DNA of 64,000 nt from Rhodocyclaceae bacterium (lineage in GTDB: Bacteria > Pseudomonadota > Gammaproteobacteria > Burkholderiales > Rhodocyclaceae), in contig JAVBYI010000024.1 in the NCBI GenBank assembly GCA_030824115.1, positions 1-64,000 on the forward strand. The letters run 5' to 3'. The notes under the pieces are model-generated. The model ran no database searches and was not told the DNA's origin. It worked only from the letters and a program-made list of their open reading frames with translations. Both the position numbers and the translations under genes were made by a program. Each line of letters begins with the position of its first letter. The first letter of the stretch is position 1. This document shows, piece after piece, positions 24,480-36,623 of the stretch.

Positions 24480-25300
24480 AGCGCCCTCATCAGAATGCGT
24501 GGCCAGTCGAGCAGGCCCAGCACCGGACGCTGTCTGAAAACGTCGTAACCAACGGCCTCGATCTTGTCGAGGATGCGCAGGCCGCCGGCAACGATGGTGC
24601 GGATTTCCAGCCCAATGCGGCCGGGCAGATCGCGGCCGAGCAGGGCACCCGAGAGCATCAGGGCGCGGGCGCGGTCGACCTGAAAACGCATCAGGGCACA
24701 AAAGTCGGCGCTGGCGAGACGGCATCTGAGGGTTTCCTCGGTGACGCCAAAGCGTGCCATGTCGTCTTGCGGCAGATAAATCCTGCCGTTTTGGTTTTTG
24801 TCCATGTCGATGCCGACATCCTGCCAATGGTTGATCAGTTGCAGAGCCGAACAGATGGCATCCGAGCGCGTGAGGTTTTCCGGGGTGGCGGCACCAAACA
24901 GGTGCAGCAGCAGGCGTCCGACCGGATCGGCCGAGCGCCGGCAATAGTCCATCAATTCGGCAAAGTCGGCGTAACGATCCTTGCTGACGTCCTGCATAAA
25001 AGCATCGAGCAGGTCGTGAAACAGTTGCAGCGGCAAGCCGAAAGCGGCGATATGCGGGCGCAGACGCAGGAAGATCGGGTGGTCGGTCGGTTCGCCGCGT
25101 TCGATGCGGTCGAGTTCCGCCTGATAGCCGGCCAGCAGGCGTTGTCGTTCCTCCGCTGGCAGATTGCCTTCATCGGCGAAATCATCGGCACTGCGGGCAA
25201 AAGCGTAAATAGCTTGTACTGCCGGCCGCAGATTTGCCGGCATCAAGAGCGAAGCAACGGGGAAATTCTCGTAGTGACCCGAGGTTTGATCGTGTGACAT
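24476..25300 (-). CDS. hpnC: Hydroxysqualene synthase HpnC
   Basis: 274 residues from ATG 25300 (MSHDQTSGHYENFPVASLLMP). Squalene synthase fold: RSADDFADEG and INHWQDVGIDMDKNQNGRIYLP are the Asp-rich motifs. Converts presqualene diphosphate to hydroxysqualene. First gene of the hpnCDE operon. A repeat copy reads RLASADF in the segment before ALMRFQVDRAR without changing length visibly. Confidence 0.92.
   Translation of the reverse strand: MSHDQTSGHYENFPVASLLMPANLRPAVQAIYAFARSADDFADEGNLPAEERQRLLAGYQAELDRIERGEPTDHPIFLRLRPHIAAFGLPLQLFHDLLDAFMQDVSKDRYADFAELMDYCRRSADPVGRLLLHLFGAATPENLTRSDAICSALQLINHWQDVGIDMDKNQNGRIYLPQDDMARFGVTEETLRCRLASADFCALMRFQVDRARALMLSGALLGRDLPGRIGLEIRTIVAGGLRILDKIEAVGYDVFRQRPVLGLLDWPRILMRAL
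24700..24723 (-). repeat. 24-bp dispersed repeat, copy 13 (in hpnC)
   Basis: Minus-strand GCCGTC-TCG-CCAGCGCCGACTTTT; read as RLASADF. Confidence 0.9.
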
Positions 25301-25353
25301 CGCTCGGCAGTATAGGTGCAACACGGTGATTAGGCGTTAAAATGGCCGGCCAA

Positions 25354-25438
25354 GCGAGGGTGGCGGAATTGGTAGACGCACTGGATTTAGGTTCCAGCGG
25401 GGTAACCTGTGTGGGTTCGAGTCCCACCCTTCGCACCA
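25354..25438 (+). tRNA. tRNA-Leu (anticodon TAG), CCA encoded
   Basis: Acceptor GCGAGGG pairs with CCTTCGC; A73 and CCA end at 25438. Anticodon arm CTGGA-TTTAGGT-TCCAG with TAG, long variable arm as in class II tRNAs, and TPsiC arm GTGGGTTCGAGTCCCAC. A TAAAAT box at 25340-25345, about 10 bases before the tRNA, could be its -10 element. Confidence 0.97.
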
Positions 25439-25482
25439 GCGATTAACACACACGATAAATTGCATCATTTCAAGGATTTTTC

Positions 25483-26811
25483 ATGGAAACGACCCAGGAC
25501 ACCCCCGCAACCCAGCCCGCAGAAGTCAATCCGCTCGAGCGTCGTCTCGACATGGCTGTGTTGCATGCCGATATTGAGCGCGAGGTCGGGCAGCAGCTCA
25601 AGCGCATCGCCAAGACCGCCAAGCTGGCGGGTTTCCGCCCGGGCAAGGTGCCGTTGAAGATGGTTGAGCAGATGCATGGCGGCCAGGCACGTTCCGAGGC
25701 GCTGGGTGCTGCCATTGAAAAGGCGTTTGGCCAGATGGTGCGTGAGCAGAAACTGCGGGTGGCCGGTCAGCCGCGTATCGAACCGAAGGCAGGCAGCAAC
25801 GAGTCGCAGATGGAATTCACCGCGATCTTCGAAGTCTTCCCCGAGTTCACCGTGGTCGAGATTGCCGACCGCTCGATCGAAAAGTCGGTGCTGCCCGTGA
25901 CTGAGGCCGAAGTCGATAAGACCATTGACGTGCTGCGCAAGCAGCGCACGACGTATGTGCCGGCCGGCCGCCCCTCCGAAACAGGCGACCGTCTGGTGAT
26001 CGACTTTACCGGCCGCAAGGATGGCGAAGAGTTCGCCGGTGGCAAGGCAACCGATTATCCGGTGTTCGTTGGTGGCGGCATGATGTTGCCGGACTTCGAG
26101 ACGGCGCTGGTCGGTGTGACCGCAGGTCAGGAAAAGACCTTCGATGTGCAGTTCCCCGATGATTACCATGCCAAGGATCTGGCCAGCAACAAGGTGCAGT
26201 TCACCGTCACCGTTAAGTCGGTCGAGCAGCCCAAGCTGCCGGAAGTCGATGCCGAGTTTGCCCGTGCGCTGGGTATCGCCAATGGCGATCTCGACAAGAT
26301 GCGCAGCGAAGTGCGGACCAACCTTGAGCGTGAAGTCACCAAGCGCCTGCGTGCCCGCGTCAAGGAGCAGGCGATGAACATCCTCGTCGAAGCCAATCCG
26401 ATTGCCGTGCCGAGCGCGATGGTGCAGGCCGAAGCCCAGCAGATGGCCGAAAATGCCTTGCGCGACCTGAAGCAGCGCAACCCGCAGATGGGCAATATGC
26501 CGGTCGAAGCCAGCTGGTTTACCGATCAGGCATCCCGCCGTGTCAAGCTGGGCCTGATCGTGGCCGAACTGGTGCGTGCCAAGGATCTGCATGTGAAGCC
26601 GGAGCAGGTGCGTGCCATCGTCGATGAGTTCGCGGCCACCTTCGAAGATCCGCAGGAAGTCGTGCGCTGGTATTACAGCCAGCCCGACCGCCTCGCCGAA
26701 GCTGAAGCACTGGCGATGGAAAACAACGTGGTCGAGTGGGTGCTGGCCAATGCCAAGGTGACCGAGACCCCGGTGGCCTTCGATGACCTGATGGGAGGTA
26801 ACGCGGCATGA
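25483..26811 (+). CDS. tig: Trigger factor
   Basis: 442 residues. N-terminal ribosome-binding domain with the signature GFRPGKVP, a central FKBP-type PPIase domain ([20 protein letters not shown]) and a long helical C-terminal chaperone domain. Binds nascent chains at the ribosome exit. First gene of tig-clpP-clpX, a conserved order. No repeat copies lie in it. Confidence 0.97.
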   Translation: METTQDTPATQPAEVNPLERRLDMAVLHADIEREVGQQLKRIAKTAKLAGFRPGKVPLKMVEQMHGGQARSEALGAAIEKAFGQMVREQKLRVAGQPRIEPKAGSNESQMEFTAIFEVFPEFTVVEIADRSIEKSVLPVTEAEVDKTIDVLRKQRTTYVPAGRPSETGDRLVIDFTGRKDGEEFAGGKATDYPVFVGGGMMLPDFETALVGVTAGQEKTFDVQFPDDYHAKDLASNKVQFTVTVKSVEQPKLPEVDAEFARALGIANGDLDKMRSEVRTNLEREVTKRLRARVKEQAMNILVEANPIAVPSAMVQAEAQQMAENALRDLKQRNPQMGNMPVEASWFTDQASRRVKLGLIVAELVRAKDLHVKPEQVRAIVDEFAATFEDPQEVVRWYYSQPDRLAEAEALAMENNVVEWVLANAKVTETPVAFDDLMGGNAA

Positions 26812-27455
26812 TTTTTCAGCAGGCAATGATGGACGCGCAGGCGATGAAAGAACCACAGGCGCTGGGCTTGGTCCCGATGGTGATCGAAACCAGCGGTCGT
26901 GGCGAGCGCGCCTACGACATCTACTCACGCCTGCTGCGCGAACGGGTGATTTTTCTGGTGGGGCCGGTCAATGACGTGACGGCCAATCTGGTGGTGGCCC
27001 AGATGCTGTTCCTTGAATCGGAAAATCCCGACAAGGAGATTTACCTCTACATCAACTCGCCGGGTGGTTCGGTGACGGCCGGCATGGCGATCTACGACAC
27101 CATGCAGTTCATCAAGCCGGACGTGTCGACGCTGTGTATCGGTCAGGCCGCCTCGATGGGTGCCTTCCTGCTGGCGGCCGGCGAGAAGGGCAAGCGTTTC
27201 TGTCTGCCCAATTCGCGCGTGATGATTCATCAGCCGCTGGGCGGCTTCCAGGGGCAGGCGTCGGACATCGAAATTCACGCCAAGGAAATCCTGTATCTTA
27301 AGCAACGCCTGAACGAGATGCTGGCCAAGCATACCGGTCAGCCGGTCGAACGGATCGATCGCGATACCGATCGCGACAACTTCCTTTCAGCCGAGGGTGC
27401 GGTCGAGTACGGCATTGTCGACAAGGTACTGACTTCGCGCGGCGAAGCGACTTAA
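26808..27455 (+). CDS. clpP: ATP-dependent Clp protease proteolytic subunit
   Basis: 215 residues. Catalytic triad visible: Ser in [11 protein letters not shown], His in MIHQPLGG and Asp in [10 protein letters not shown]. Conserved core [19 protein letters not shown]. Start codon overlaps the tig stop (ATGA). Forms the tetradecameric chamber used by ClpX, encoded next. Confidence 0.97.
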   Translation: MIFQQAMMDAQAMKEPQALGLVPMVIETSGRGERAYDIYSRLLRERVIFLVGPVNDVTANLVVAQMLFLESENPDKEIYLYINSPGGSVTAGMAIYDTMQFIKPDVSTLCIGQAASMGAFLLAAGEKGKRFCLPNSRVMIHQPLGGFQGQASDIEIHAKEILYLKQRLNEMLAKHTGQPVERIDRDTDRDNFLSAEGAVEYGIVDKVLTSRGEAT

Positions 27456-27471
27456 TAAGGAGTACGGAACG

Positions 27472-28740
27472 ATGGCGGATAAAAAGGGCACGACGGAAAA
27501 GCTGTTGTACTGTTCTTTTTGCGGCAAGAGCCAGCACGAGGTCAAGAAGCTGATTGCCGGCCCATCGGTCTTCATCTGTGATGAGTGTATCGATCTTTGC
27601 AACGACATCATTCGCGATGACACGACGGGCACCGAAGAGTCCGGCAAGGCCTCGCGCGATCTGCCGATCCCCAGCGAAATCCGCTCGGTACTCGATCAGT
27701 ATGTGATTGGACAGGAGCAGGCGAAGAAGATCCTCTCCGTTGCGGTTTACAACCATTACAAGCGTTTGCGCACGGATAACAAGGGCAAGGACGAGGTTGA
27801 ACTGTCCAAGAGCAACATCCTGCTCGTCGGCCCGACCGGTTCCGGCAAAACCTTGCTGGCCCAGACGCTGGCGCGCCTGCTCAATGTGCCCTTCGTGATT
27901 GCCGATGCCACCACGCTGACCGAAGCCGGCTATGTCGGTGAGGATGTCGAGAACATCATCGCCAAGCTGCTGCAGACCTGTGACTATGAAGCTGAAAAGG
28001 CCCAGCAGGGCATCATCTACATCGACGAGATCGACAAGATTTCGCGGCGCAGCGAAAACCGTTCGATCACGCGCGATGTGTCCGGTGAAGGCGTCCAGCA
28101 GGCACTGCTCAAGCTGGTCGAAGGCACGATTGCCTCCGTGCCGCCGCAGGGGGGGCGCAAGCACCCCAACCAGGACTTCATTCAGGTCAATACCGCGCAC
28201 ATCCTGTTCATCTGCGGTGGTGCGTTCGACGGTCTCGATAAAATCATTCAAGATCGTTCCGAAAAGGCCGGCATCGGCTTCGGTGCGGATGTGAAGAGCA
28301 AATCCTCCGCCAGCCTAAGCGATACGCTGGCCCAAGTCGAGCCGGACGATCTGGTGAAGTATGGCCTGATCCCGGAACTGATCGGCCGCTTGCCGGTGGT
28401 TGCCTGTCTGTCTGAACTGGATGAGCCAGCCCTGGTGCAGATTCTGATCGAGCCGAAGAACGCGCTGATCAAGCAGTACCACAAACTGTTTTCGATGGAG
28501 GGCGTTGAGCTGGAAGTGCGTCCCTCGGCCCTGCAGGCGATTGCGAAAAAGGCGATCAAGCGCAAGACTGGCGCGCGTGGCCTGCGGTCCATCCTTGAGA
28601 ACGTGCTGCTCGATACCATGTACGACCTGCCGGGCATGACGGGCGTGATCAAGGTGGTCATCGACGAAAATATGATCGAATCAGGTAGCCAGCCGATCAT
28701 GATTTATGCCGACCAACCCAAGGTGTCCGGTTCGAACTGA
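27472..28740 (+). CDS. clpX: ATP-dependent Clp protease ATP-binding subunit ClpX
   Basis: 422 residues. N-terminal zinc-binding domain (CSFCGKSQ ... CDECIDLC), Walker A GPTGSGKT, Walker [11 protein letters not shown], arginine-finger region, and the IGF-like loop (GIGFGADV) that docks ClpP. Unfolds tagged substrates for ClpP. 16 bases after clpP with AAGGAG. Confidence 0.97.
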   Translation: MADKKGTTEKLLYCSFCGKSQHEVKKLIAGPSVFICDECIDLCNDIIRDDTTGTEESGKASRDLPIPSEIRSVLDQYVIGQEQAKKILSVAVYNHYKRLRTDNKGKDEVELSKSNILLVGPTGSGKTLLAQTLARLLNVPFVIADATTLTEAGYVGEDVENIIAKLLQTCDYEAEKAQQGIIYIDEIDKISRRSENRSITRDVSGEGVQQALLKLVEGTIASVPPQGGRKHPNQDFIQVNTAHILFICGGAFDGLDKIIQDRSEKAGIGFGADVKSKSSASLSDTLAQVEPDDLVKYGLIPELIGRLPVVACLSELDEPALVQILIEPKNALIKQYHKLFSMEGVELEVRPSALQAIAKKAIKRKTGARGLRSILENVLLDTMYDLPGMTGVIKVVIDENMIESGSQPIMIYADQPKVSGSN

Positions 28741-28750
28741 GCTAAATGAG

Positions 28751-28771
28751 GCCGCCGGGATGCCCGGCGGC
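28751..28771 (+). terminator. Hairpin after clpX (weak T tract)
   Basis: GCCGCCGGG and CCCGGCGGC form a perfect nine-base stem with a three-base loop, 10 bases after the clpX stop. Only TT follows, and the 3' end abuts the sigma-32-like promoter of lon, so termination may be partial. Confidence 0.6.
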
Positions 28772-28798
28772 TTGAATCCCTTGCGCCTGACCCAATCT
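28771..28798 (+). promoter_or_regulatory. Heat-shock (sigma-32) promoter for lon
   Basis: CTTGAA (28771-28776), a 14-base spacer, then CCCAATCT (28791-28798), close to the sigma-32 consensus CTTGAA-N13-15-CCCCATNT. It lies 36 bases before the lon start; lon is a classical heat-shock gene. Confidence 0.75.
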
Positions 28799-28833
28799 GG
28801 TCAGGACTCGATAATTTATTAGAGGATGCGTCC

Positions 28834-31251
28834 ATGTCAGACGATCTCGATCTTCCCCAGGAAAACAACATACTGCCGCTCTTGCCCTTGCGCGATGTGG
28901 TGGTGTTCCCGCATATGGTCATCCCGCTGTTCGTCGGCCGTCCCAAGTCGATCAAGGCGCTGGAAACCGCGATGGAAGACGGCAAGAGCATCCTGCTCGT
29001 GGCGCAGAAATCAGCCGCCAAGGATGAACCGGACCCCGCCGATCTCTACAGCATCGGCTGTATCGCCAACATCCTGCAGATGCTGAAGTTGCCCGATGGC
29101 ACCGTCAAGGTGCTGGTCGAAGGCACGCAGCGCGCCAAGATCGAGCGCGTCGAGGATCGCAAGTCGCTGTTCGTCGCCGAGATCACGCCGATCCCGATCA
29201 ACGAGCGTGGCAGTCACGAAATCGAAGCGATGCGCCGGACCATCCTCGCGCAGTTCGATCAGTACGTGAAGCTGAACAAGAAGATCCCGCCGGAGATACT
29301 GACGTCGCTATCGGGGATCGAGGAAGCCGGGCGTCTGGCTGACACGATCGCCGCGCATCTGCCGATGAAGCTCGAACTCAAGCAGGAAGTGCTTGAAATG
29401 TTCGGCGTCGATGATCGTCTCGACAAGCTGCTGGCGCAACTGGAAACCGAACTCGACATCCTGCAGGTCGAAAAGCGCATCCGTGGTCGCGTCAAGCGCC
29501 AGATGGAAAAGAGCCAGCGCGAGTATTACCTCAACGAGCAGGTCAAGGCGATCCAGAAGGAACTCGGCGAAGGCGAAGAGGGTGCCGACATCGAGGAAAT
29601 GGAGAAGAAGATCAAGGCGGCCGGTATGAGCAAGGAAGCCCTGACCAAGGCCAACGCTGAGATGAAGAAGCTCAAGCTGATGTCACCGATGTCGGCCGAA
29701 GCCACCGTGGTGCGCAACTACATTGAGGCGCTGATCGGTCTGCCGTGGAAGAAGAAATCGCGCATCTCCAAGGATTTGTCGGCCGCCGAGAAGATTCTCG
29801 ACAAGGATCATTACGGTCTGGAAAAGGTCAAGGAACGCATCGTCGAATACCTTGCCGTGCAGCAGCGCGTCGATAAGGTCAAGGCGCCGATCCTCTGCCT
29901 CGTCGGCCCCCCCGGCGTGGGCAAGACCTCGCTCGGCCAGTCGATTGCCAAGGCGACCAACCGCAAGTTCGTGCGCATGGCGCTTGGCGGCATGCGTGAC
30001 GAGGCCGAGATTCGCGGCCACCGCCGTACCTACATCGGTTCGATGCCGGGCAAGATCCTGCAGAACATGACCAAGGTGGGCGTGAAGAATCCGCTGTTCC
30101 TGCTCGACGAGGTCGACAAGCTCGGCATGGACTTCCGTGGTGATCCGTCATCGGCGCTGTTGGAAGTGCTCGATCCCGAGCAGAACCACACCTTCCAGGA
30201 TCATTACATCGAGGTTGATTTCGATCTGTCCGATGTGATGTTTGTGGCAACAGCCAACTCGCTGAATATCCCGCCTGCTTTGCTCGATCGTCTGGAGGTG
30301 ATTCGTCTGGCGGGTTACACCGAAGACGAGAAGGTCAACATCGCCCAGCGCTACCTGCTGCCCAAGCAGATGAAGAGCAATGGCGTGAAGCGCGAGGAAC
30401 TGTCGGTGACGGAAGAAGCGATTCGCGACATCGTCCGCTACTACACGCGGGAAGCGGGCGTACGCGCCCTCGAGCGCGAAATTTCAAAGATCTGCCGCAA
30501 GGTGGTCAAGGCGCTAGTCATGCGCCAGCGCAAGAACAAGATTGTGGTTAACGACAAGTGTCTCGACAAGTACCTCGGCGTGCGTCGTTACTCATTCGGT
30601 ATGGCCGAGAAGGAAAATCAGATTGGTCAGGTCACCGGCCTCGCCTGGACCGAAGTCGGTGGTGAACTGCTGACCGTCGAAGCGGTGACGGTGCCGGGCA
30701 AAGGCAAGACCATGACAACCGGTAAGCTCGGTGAAGTCATGCAGGAGTCGATCCAAGCCGCTTTGACGGTCGTGCGTCGGCGTGCCAAGCAACTGGGCAT
30801 TGCCGATGACTTCTACCAGAAGAACGATCTGCATATCCACCTCCCGGAAGGTGCCACGCCGAAGGATGGCCCGTCGGCTGGTATCGCAATGTGCACCGCC
30901 ATGGTTTCCGTGCTGACCGGCATTCCAGTACGCGCCGATGTGGCGATGACGGGCGAAATCACGCTGCGCGGTGAGGTGCTACCGATTGGTGGTCTCAAGG
31001 AAAAGCTGCTGGCAGCTGTTCGTGGCGGCATTCGTTTGGCGCTGATTCCCGAGGAGAACGTCAAGGATCTGGCCGAGATTCCCGATACGATCAAGAACCG
31101 GATCGAAATCCTGCCTGTCAAGTGGATTGATCGCGTACTTGAATTGGCCCTCGAGCGCATGCCTGAACCCTTGCCCGATTCCGTGCCAACCGAAACTGCT
31201 GCTTTGCCGGTTGCTGAAGCAGGTGCGAGTACAGGACTGATCAAGCACTGA
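28834..31251 (+). CDS. lon: ATP-dependent protease Lon
   Basis: 805 residues. LON N-terminal substrate domain ([16 protein letters not shown]), AAA+ module with Walker [10 protein letters not shown] (about 354-362), Walker [11 protein letters not shown], and a serine protease domain with [10 protein letters not shown] (catalytic Ser) and the Lys in [10 protein letters not shown]. Degrades misfolded and regulatory proteins. Own sigma-32-type promoter upstream, hairpin separating it from clpX. Confidence 0.97.
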   Translation: MSDDLDLPQENNILPLLPLRDVVVFPHMVIPLFVGRPKSIKALETAMEDGKSILLVAQKSAAKDEPDPADLYSIGCIANILQMLKLPDGTVKVLVEGTQRAKIERVEDRKSLFVAEITPIPINERGSHEIEAMRRTILAQFDQYVKLNKKIPPEILTSLSGIEEAGRLADTIAAHLPMKLELKQEVLEMFGVDDRLDKLLAQLETELDILQVEKRIRGRVKRQMEKSQREYYLNEQVKAIQKELGEGEEGADIEEMEKKIKAAGMSKEALTKANAEMKKLKLMSPMSAEATVVRNYIEALIGLPWKKKSRISKDLSAAEKILDKDHYGLEKVKERIVEYLAVQQRVDKVKAPILCLVGPPGVGKTSLGQSIAKATNRKFVRMALGGMRDEAEIRGHRRTYIGSMPGKILQNMTKVGVKNPLFLLDEVDKLGMDFRGDPSSALLEVLDPEQNHTFQDHYIEVDFDLSDVMFVATANSLNIPPALLDRLEVIRLAGYTEDEKVNIAQRYLLPKQMKSNGVKREELSVTEEAIRDIVRYYTREAGVRALEREISKICRKVVKALVMRQRKNKIVVNDKCLDKYLGVRRYSFGMAEKENQIGQVTGLAWTEVGGELLTVEAVTVPGKGKTMTTGKLGEVMQESIQAALTVVRRRAKQLGIADDFYQKNDLHIHLPEGATPKDGPSAGIAMCTAMVSVLTGIPVRADVAMTGEITLRGEVLPIGGLKEKLLAAVRGGIRLALIPEENVKDLAEIPDTIKNRIEILPVKWIDRVLELALERMPEPLPDSVPTETAALPVAEAGASTGLIKH

Positions 31252-31297
31252 ATTGAATGGCTGGCGGTCTGCTAAAATGCAGGCTGCTTGTGCAATT

Positions 31298-31373
31298 GCG
31301 AGATTAGCTCAGTTGGTAGAGCGCCTCCCTTACAAGGAGGATGTCGGCGGTTCGAGCCCGTCATCTCGTACCA
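31298..31373 (+). tRNA. tRNA-Val (anticodon TAC), CCA encoded
   Basis: GCGAGAT pairs with ATCTCGT (a G-U at the first pair); A73-CCA ends at 31373. D arm AGCTCAGTTGGTAGAGC, anticodon loop CTTACAA with TAC, TPsiC arm with GGTTCGAGCCC. A TAAAAT box at 31273-31278 is a candidate -10 element. Confidence 0.96.
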
Positions 31374-31381
31374 GATACCTC

Positions 31382-31409
31382 AACCCCGCTACGGCGGGGT
31401 TGTTCTTTT
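31382..31409 (+). terminator. Rho-independent terminator after tRNA-Val
   Basis: AACCCCGC-TACG-GCGGGGTT forms an eight-base stem with a stable tetraloop, followed by GTTCTTTT. It ends the tRNA transcript just before the convergent ycaO stop codon. Confidence 0.9.
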
Positions 31410-33150
31410 ACGCGGTGCCGTGCTGCTGTGCCTTTTCATAGGCGGCCAGCAGTCGCTGATGAGCGCCACAACCCAACAGGGCCATGCCCGGTGCGGCGAT
31501 GCCAAAGAACCGGTCGCTGCCTTCCAGCATGGCTTCTGCCTGGACAAGGTTTTCGATCTCGTACAAGGATTCCAGTGCGTTGCAGCAATCGTCGAGCCGG
31601 TCGATTTCATCCAGCTGCAAGAGCGTTTCGATGCAGCGGTAGATGCGTTTACGCTCCGGGTTGATTTGCCCAAAGTGGGCGATCCAGTCGAGTCCTTCCT
31701 GTAGCGATTCCTCATCGCCACAGGTGAGGGCCAGAAGGGTTTTCAGCTCGCCGACGCGCAGGTCTTCCCATAGCGTGCCGGGATCAGCGACCAAGCCGAT
31801 CAGGGCACGCACTAGTTTCTGGTCGTCGACCTGGCTTTCGTTCAGGGCATCGAGCAGGTCGGCGCACTCATCATCGTCAAGTTCGGACAGACACAGAATG
31901 GCCGGACGCAGCGCATTGCCGACGCTGTTGTTTTCCCAGGCGAGATCATCGAGCGGATAGATTTCCGACATATCCGGCACGAGAATGCGGCACGCATAGA
32001 CGCCAAGCTGGTCGAATTCGGCGATGAAGACGTCGTGGCCGATTGCGTGAATGCGCTCGATCAGCCAATCGCAGTCGTGATCCGTGGCAGTATCTGGCGT
32101 GCTGAAATTCCAGTCGTGGAATGGGAAGTCCGGTGTGTCGCCAAGAAAATTCCAGTGCAGGATGCCGCTGGAATCGACGAAGTGGATTTCGAGATTCGGC
32201 GCACTGGCTACTTCGTCGAGATCGGCGCCCGGTGGCGGGAATCCCTCAAGCGCATCAAGGGCACGGCCTTGCAGTAGTTCGGTCAGGGCGCGTTCGAGGG
32301 CGACCTCAAAGCTCGGATGGGCGCCAAAACTGGCGTAGCAACCCTGGTCTTGCGGATTCAGCAGGGTGACGTTCATGACCGGGTATTGACCGCCGAGCGA
32401 AGCATCGCGGACGAGGATGCCAAAGCCGGCGGCGCGCAGGCTGGCGATCCCGGCGGCAATGCGCGGATAGCGCGCGATGACCGCTTCCGGCACCTCAGGC
32501 AGGCACAGGCCCTCGGCAATGATGCGGAACTTGATGTGGCGCTCAAAAATCTCCGAGAGCGCCTGGGTGCGTGCTTCAGCCGCTGTGTTGCCCGCAGACA
32601 TGCCATTGCTGACGTACAGGTTGCCGATGATGTTGACCGGAAACCAGACCGTGGCGCCATCTTTCTGGCGTATGTAGGGCAGGGCGCAGATGCCGCGTGC
32701 CGCGTTGCCGGAATTGAAGTCGACCAGCGTGGCGGCATCGATCTCGCCGTCGGGGTTGTAGAAGGTTTGCAGGTCGGGTGTCAGCAGTCCCTTTGGCCAT
32801 GCCCCATCTTCAGGCACGGGAAACCACTGTTCGCGTGGGTCATGAACGAAAGGCGCGCTGGCAATCTCCTCGCCCAGATAGTAGTGGTTCCAGAAGTAGC
32901 GCGTGGACAGGCGTTCGAAAAACTCGCCGAGGGCGCTGGCGAGGCAGGCGAGCTTCGATGCGCCTTTCCCGTTGGTGAACATCTGCGGACATTCCTTGTC
33001 GCGCACATGCACCGACCAGACGCCATCCACCGGATTGAGCCAGGAGCGCTCTTCGACATGAAAGCCGATCCGGGCGAGTCGTTGCTGCAGGGTGGCGATC
33101 GAGGTTTCGAGCGCGGCGTCTTTGCCAGGGATGAATGTTTCGTGGGTCAT
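31408..33150 (-). CDS. ycaO: YcaO-type protein (ribosomal S12 methylthiotransferase accessory factor)
   Basis: 580 residues, close in length to E. coli YcaO (about 586). The YcaO core has the ATP-binding residues in GKGASKLACLASALGEFFER and the central EARTQALSEIFERH. A C-terminal TPR-like helical region follows. E. coli YcaO helps RimO modify S12. No azole-peptide precursor gene is adjacent, which argues against a RiPP role. A repeat copy lies 11 bases upstream of the start. Confidence 0.88.
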   Translation of the reverse strand: MTHETFIPGKDAALETSIATLQQRLARIGFHVEERSWLNPVDGVWSVHVRDKECPQMFTNGKGASKLACLASALGEFFERLSTRYFWNHYYLGEEIASAPFVHDPREQWFPVPEDGAWPKGLLTPDLQTFYNPDGEIDAATLVDFNSGNAARGICALPYIRQKDGATVWFPVNIIGNLYVSNGMSAGNTAAEARTQALSEIFERHIKFRIIAEGLCLPEVPEAVIARYPRIAAGIASLRAAGFGILVRDASLGGQYPVMNVTLLNPQDQGCYASFGAHPSFEVALERALTELLQGRALDALEGFPPPGADLDEVASAPNLEIHFVDSSGILHWNFLGDTPDFPFHDWNFSTPDTATDHDCDWLIERIHAIGHDVFIAEFDQLGVYACRILVPDMSEIYPLDDLAWENNSVGNALRPAILCLSELDDDECADLLDALNESQVDDQKLVRALIGLVADPGTLWEDLRVGELKTLLALTCGDEESLQEGLDWIAHFGQINPERKRIYRCIETLLQLDEIDRLDDCCNALESLYEIENLVQAEAMLEGSDRFFGIAAPGMALLGCGAHQRLLAAYEKAQQHGTA

Positions 33151-33161
33151 GGTGGAGTCGG

Positions 33162-33186
33162 AAAATGTCGGCGCTGGAGCGACGGC
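33162..33186 (-). repeat. 24-bp dispersed repeat, copy 14 (between divergent genes)
   Basis: Minus-strand GCCGTC-GCT-CCAGCGCCGACATTTT, 11 bases upstream of the ycaO start. Confidence 0.88.
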
Positions 33187-33239
33187 ATGTTAGCTTGAAT
33201 CGGAAGCCTGTATGCTTAAGCCTTCGTAATGAGGAACAG

Positions 33240-33665
33240 ATGATGAATGAAGCCAAGAACGAACTGGAGCAGAAACTTCTTGCGGCAATGAATGGCGAGT
33301 TGTCGAGTGACGATTTCATGCATGCGTTGATGACCTATCAGATTTTCATCCCGATCAAGGATGACAAAGACAGTGGCATCATCGGGTTCCAGCACACCAC
33401 GAAAGCCACGCCACTGGTGATTCAGGATGAGGATGGGATTAACATCCTCGTGCTGTTTACCAGCCCGGAACGCGCCAAGGATTTTCTGGCGGATACGCCC
33501 GGCTATAGCGGCGGTTTGCTGGAAAATTTTTCCTGGATTGTCGAACGGATGGAGCCGGGCTTTGCCATTGCGGTGAACCCGGGGATCGATCTGGGCATCG
33601 ATATCGAGCCGGAGAATGTGACCGAGATGGTGGCGTTGCTGGCCGAACAGGCTACAAAAAATTAA
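33240..33665 (+). CDS. SseB-like protein
   Basis: About 141 residues from ATG 33240 (ATG 33243 also possible; GAGG five bases upstream). The pattern MTYQIFIPIKDD, then GINILVLFTSPERAKDFL and NPGIDLGIDIEPENVTEM matches the SseB family N-terminal domain. Role unclear in most bacteria. Divergent from ycaO. Confidence 0.7.
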   Translation: MMNEAKNELEQKLLAAMNGELSSDDFMHALMTYQIFIPIKDDKDSGIIGFQHTTKATPLVIQDEDGINILVLFTSPERAKDFLADTPGYSGGLLENFSWIVERMEPGFAIAVNPGIDLGIDIEPENVTEMVALLAEQATKN

Positions 33666-34822
33666 TGATCTGATTCGCTGCTGAGCCTCCACAGCGAGGT
33701 GATTTCGGCCGCGCGGGCCGTGTGCAGCGGGTCGTCGGGGTCGCCGGCCTTGGGGTGCTGGGGGCGGATGTCGTGACGCTCGATGAGCGTCAGGCCGCTG
33801 TCGGCGATCCATTGCAGTAGTTCGGTGCGGGTGCGCAGGCCCAGATGTTCGGCGAGATCGGAAAGGATCAGCCAGCCTTCACCGCCCGGTTCCAGGTGCT
33901 CCGCCAGACCGTGCAGGAAGGCGCGCAGCATGCGGCTGTCCGGGTCGTAGATGGCGTGTTCGATGGGGGCATTGGCGCGGGCCGGCACCCAGGGTGGATT
34001 GCATACCACCAGCGGGGCGCGGCCGGGTGGGAACATATCCTGTTGCATCAGTTCGACTTGGCTTTGCAGACCAAGCCGGGCGAGATTTTCCTGCGCGCAG
34101 GCAATGGCACGCGGGTCTTGATCGGTGGCGACAATGCGTTGTACGCCGCGCTTCGCCAGCAGGGCGGTGATGACGCCGGTGCCGGTGCCGATGTCGAAGG
34201 CGAGTTGTGCGGCCGGCAGGGGTGCCTGGGCAATCAGTTGCAAGTATTCACCGCGCACCGGCGAGAAGATGCCGTAGTGGGGATGAATCCGTTCGCCGAG
34301 GGTGGCAATAGGCACGCCGTTTTTGCACCACTCATGAGCGCCGATCAGCCCCAGCAATTCGCGCAATGAGACGATAAAAGACTCGCTGCCCGGCCCATAG
34401 GCTTCAAGACAGGCTTGCCGCACATCCGGCGCCCGCCGCAACGGTATCGTGTAGTCGGCGTCGAAGGGCAGCAGCAACATGCCGAGCAGACGGGCGCGTT
34501 GGGCCTGGGCCATGCGGTGGCGGTGGAAGGCGTCGGCGGGTGCCAGCGTCGGAGCAGCGGCCTTCTTCTTCGGCTTGCGGTCGATGCGGCGGGCGAGGGC
34601 CTGCAACAGTTGGCGCGCATTCTGGAAGTCGCCGCGCCAGAGCATGGCGGTGCCTGCGTTGGCGAGGCGATAGGCGGCGTCGGCGGTGAGGGTGTCATCG
34701 GCAATCACCACACGCGGCGGCGGTGGCGCCTTGGCTTCAGAACGCCAGCGGGCAGAACGGGTTGCGCCGTCTTCTTCCCAATGGATATGCGCCGTCTCGC
34801 CAGCGCCGACTTTTGTGTTCAT
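33662..34822 (-). CDS. Methyltransferase of the RsmC/HemK type (NPPW motif)
   Basis: 386 residues. SAM motif AFDIGTGTGVITALLAKRG and catalytic motif CNPPWVPA, as in N-methyltransferases of rRNA bases or release-factor glutamine. N-terminal half is a helical domain of unknown role. A 24-bp repeat copy encodes residues 3-9 (TKVGAGETA) right after the start codon. Ends overlap the convergent SseB-like gene by four bases; starts two bases after the YheS stop. Confidence 0.78.
   Translation of the reverse strand: MNTKVGAGETAHIHWEEDGATRSARWRSEAKAPPPPRVVIADDTLTADAAYRLANAGTAMLWRGDFQNARQLLQALARRIDRKPKKKAAAPTLAPADAFHRHRMAQAQRARLLGMLLLPFDADYTIPLRRAPDVRQACLEAYGPGSESFIVSLRELLGLIGAHEWCKNGVPIATLGERIHPHYGIFSPVRGEYLQLIAQAPLPAAQLAFDIGTGTGVITALLAKRGVQRIVATDQDPRAIACAQENLARLGLQSQVELMQQDMFPPGRAPLVVCNPPWVPARANAPIEHAIYDPDSRMLRAFLHGLAEHLEPGGEGWLILSDLAEHLGLRTRTELLQWIADSGLTLIERHDIRPQHPKAGDPDDPLHTARAAEITSLWRLSSESDH
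34791..34814 (+). repeat. 24-bp dispersed repeat, copy 15 (codons 3-10 of a methyltransferase)
   Basis: GCCGTC-TCG-CCAGCGCCGACTTTT; antisense as KVGAGETA at the N-terminus. Confidence 0.9.
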
Positions 34823-34824
34823 GC

Positions 34825-36501
<1,677 letters not shown>

Positions 36502-36623
36502 GGGGACGTACTCTGGACGGCTGCGCATGATAGCCAGCGACGCCCGTGTCGCCAATGACTATTTTCTGTGCTGCCGTTTATGGAGATAACTGCGTACGGT
36601 ACAAAGTCGACGTGCGGACGGCG

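Noticed and set aside
24961-24972. AAAGTCGGCGTA as another repeat copy
   Set aside because: Only the A/GTCGGCG part matches; the rest encodes the normal YADFAEL segment of HpnC.
31408-33150. YcaO as part of a RiPP (azole peptide) cluster
   Set aside because: No precursor peptide, dehydrogenase or E1-like partner nearby; length and C-terminal region fit the S12-modification YcaO.
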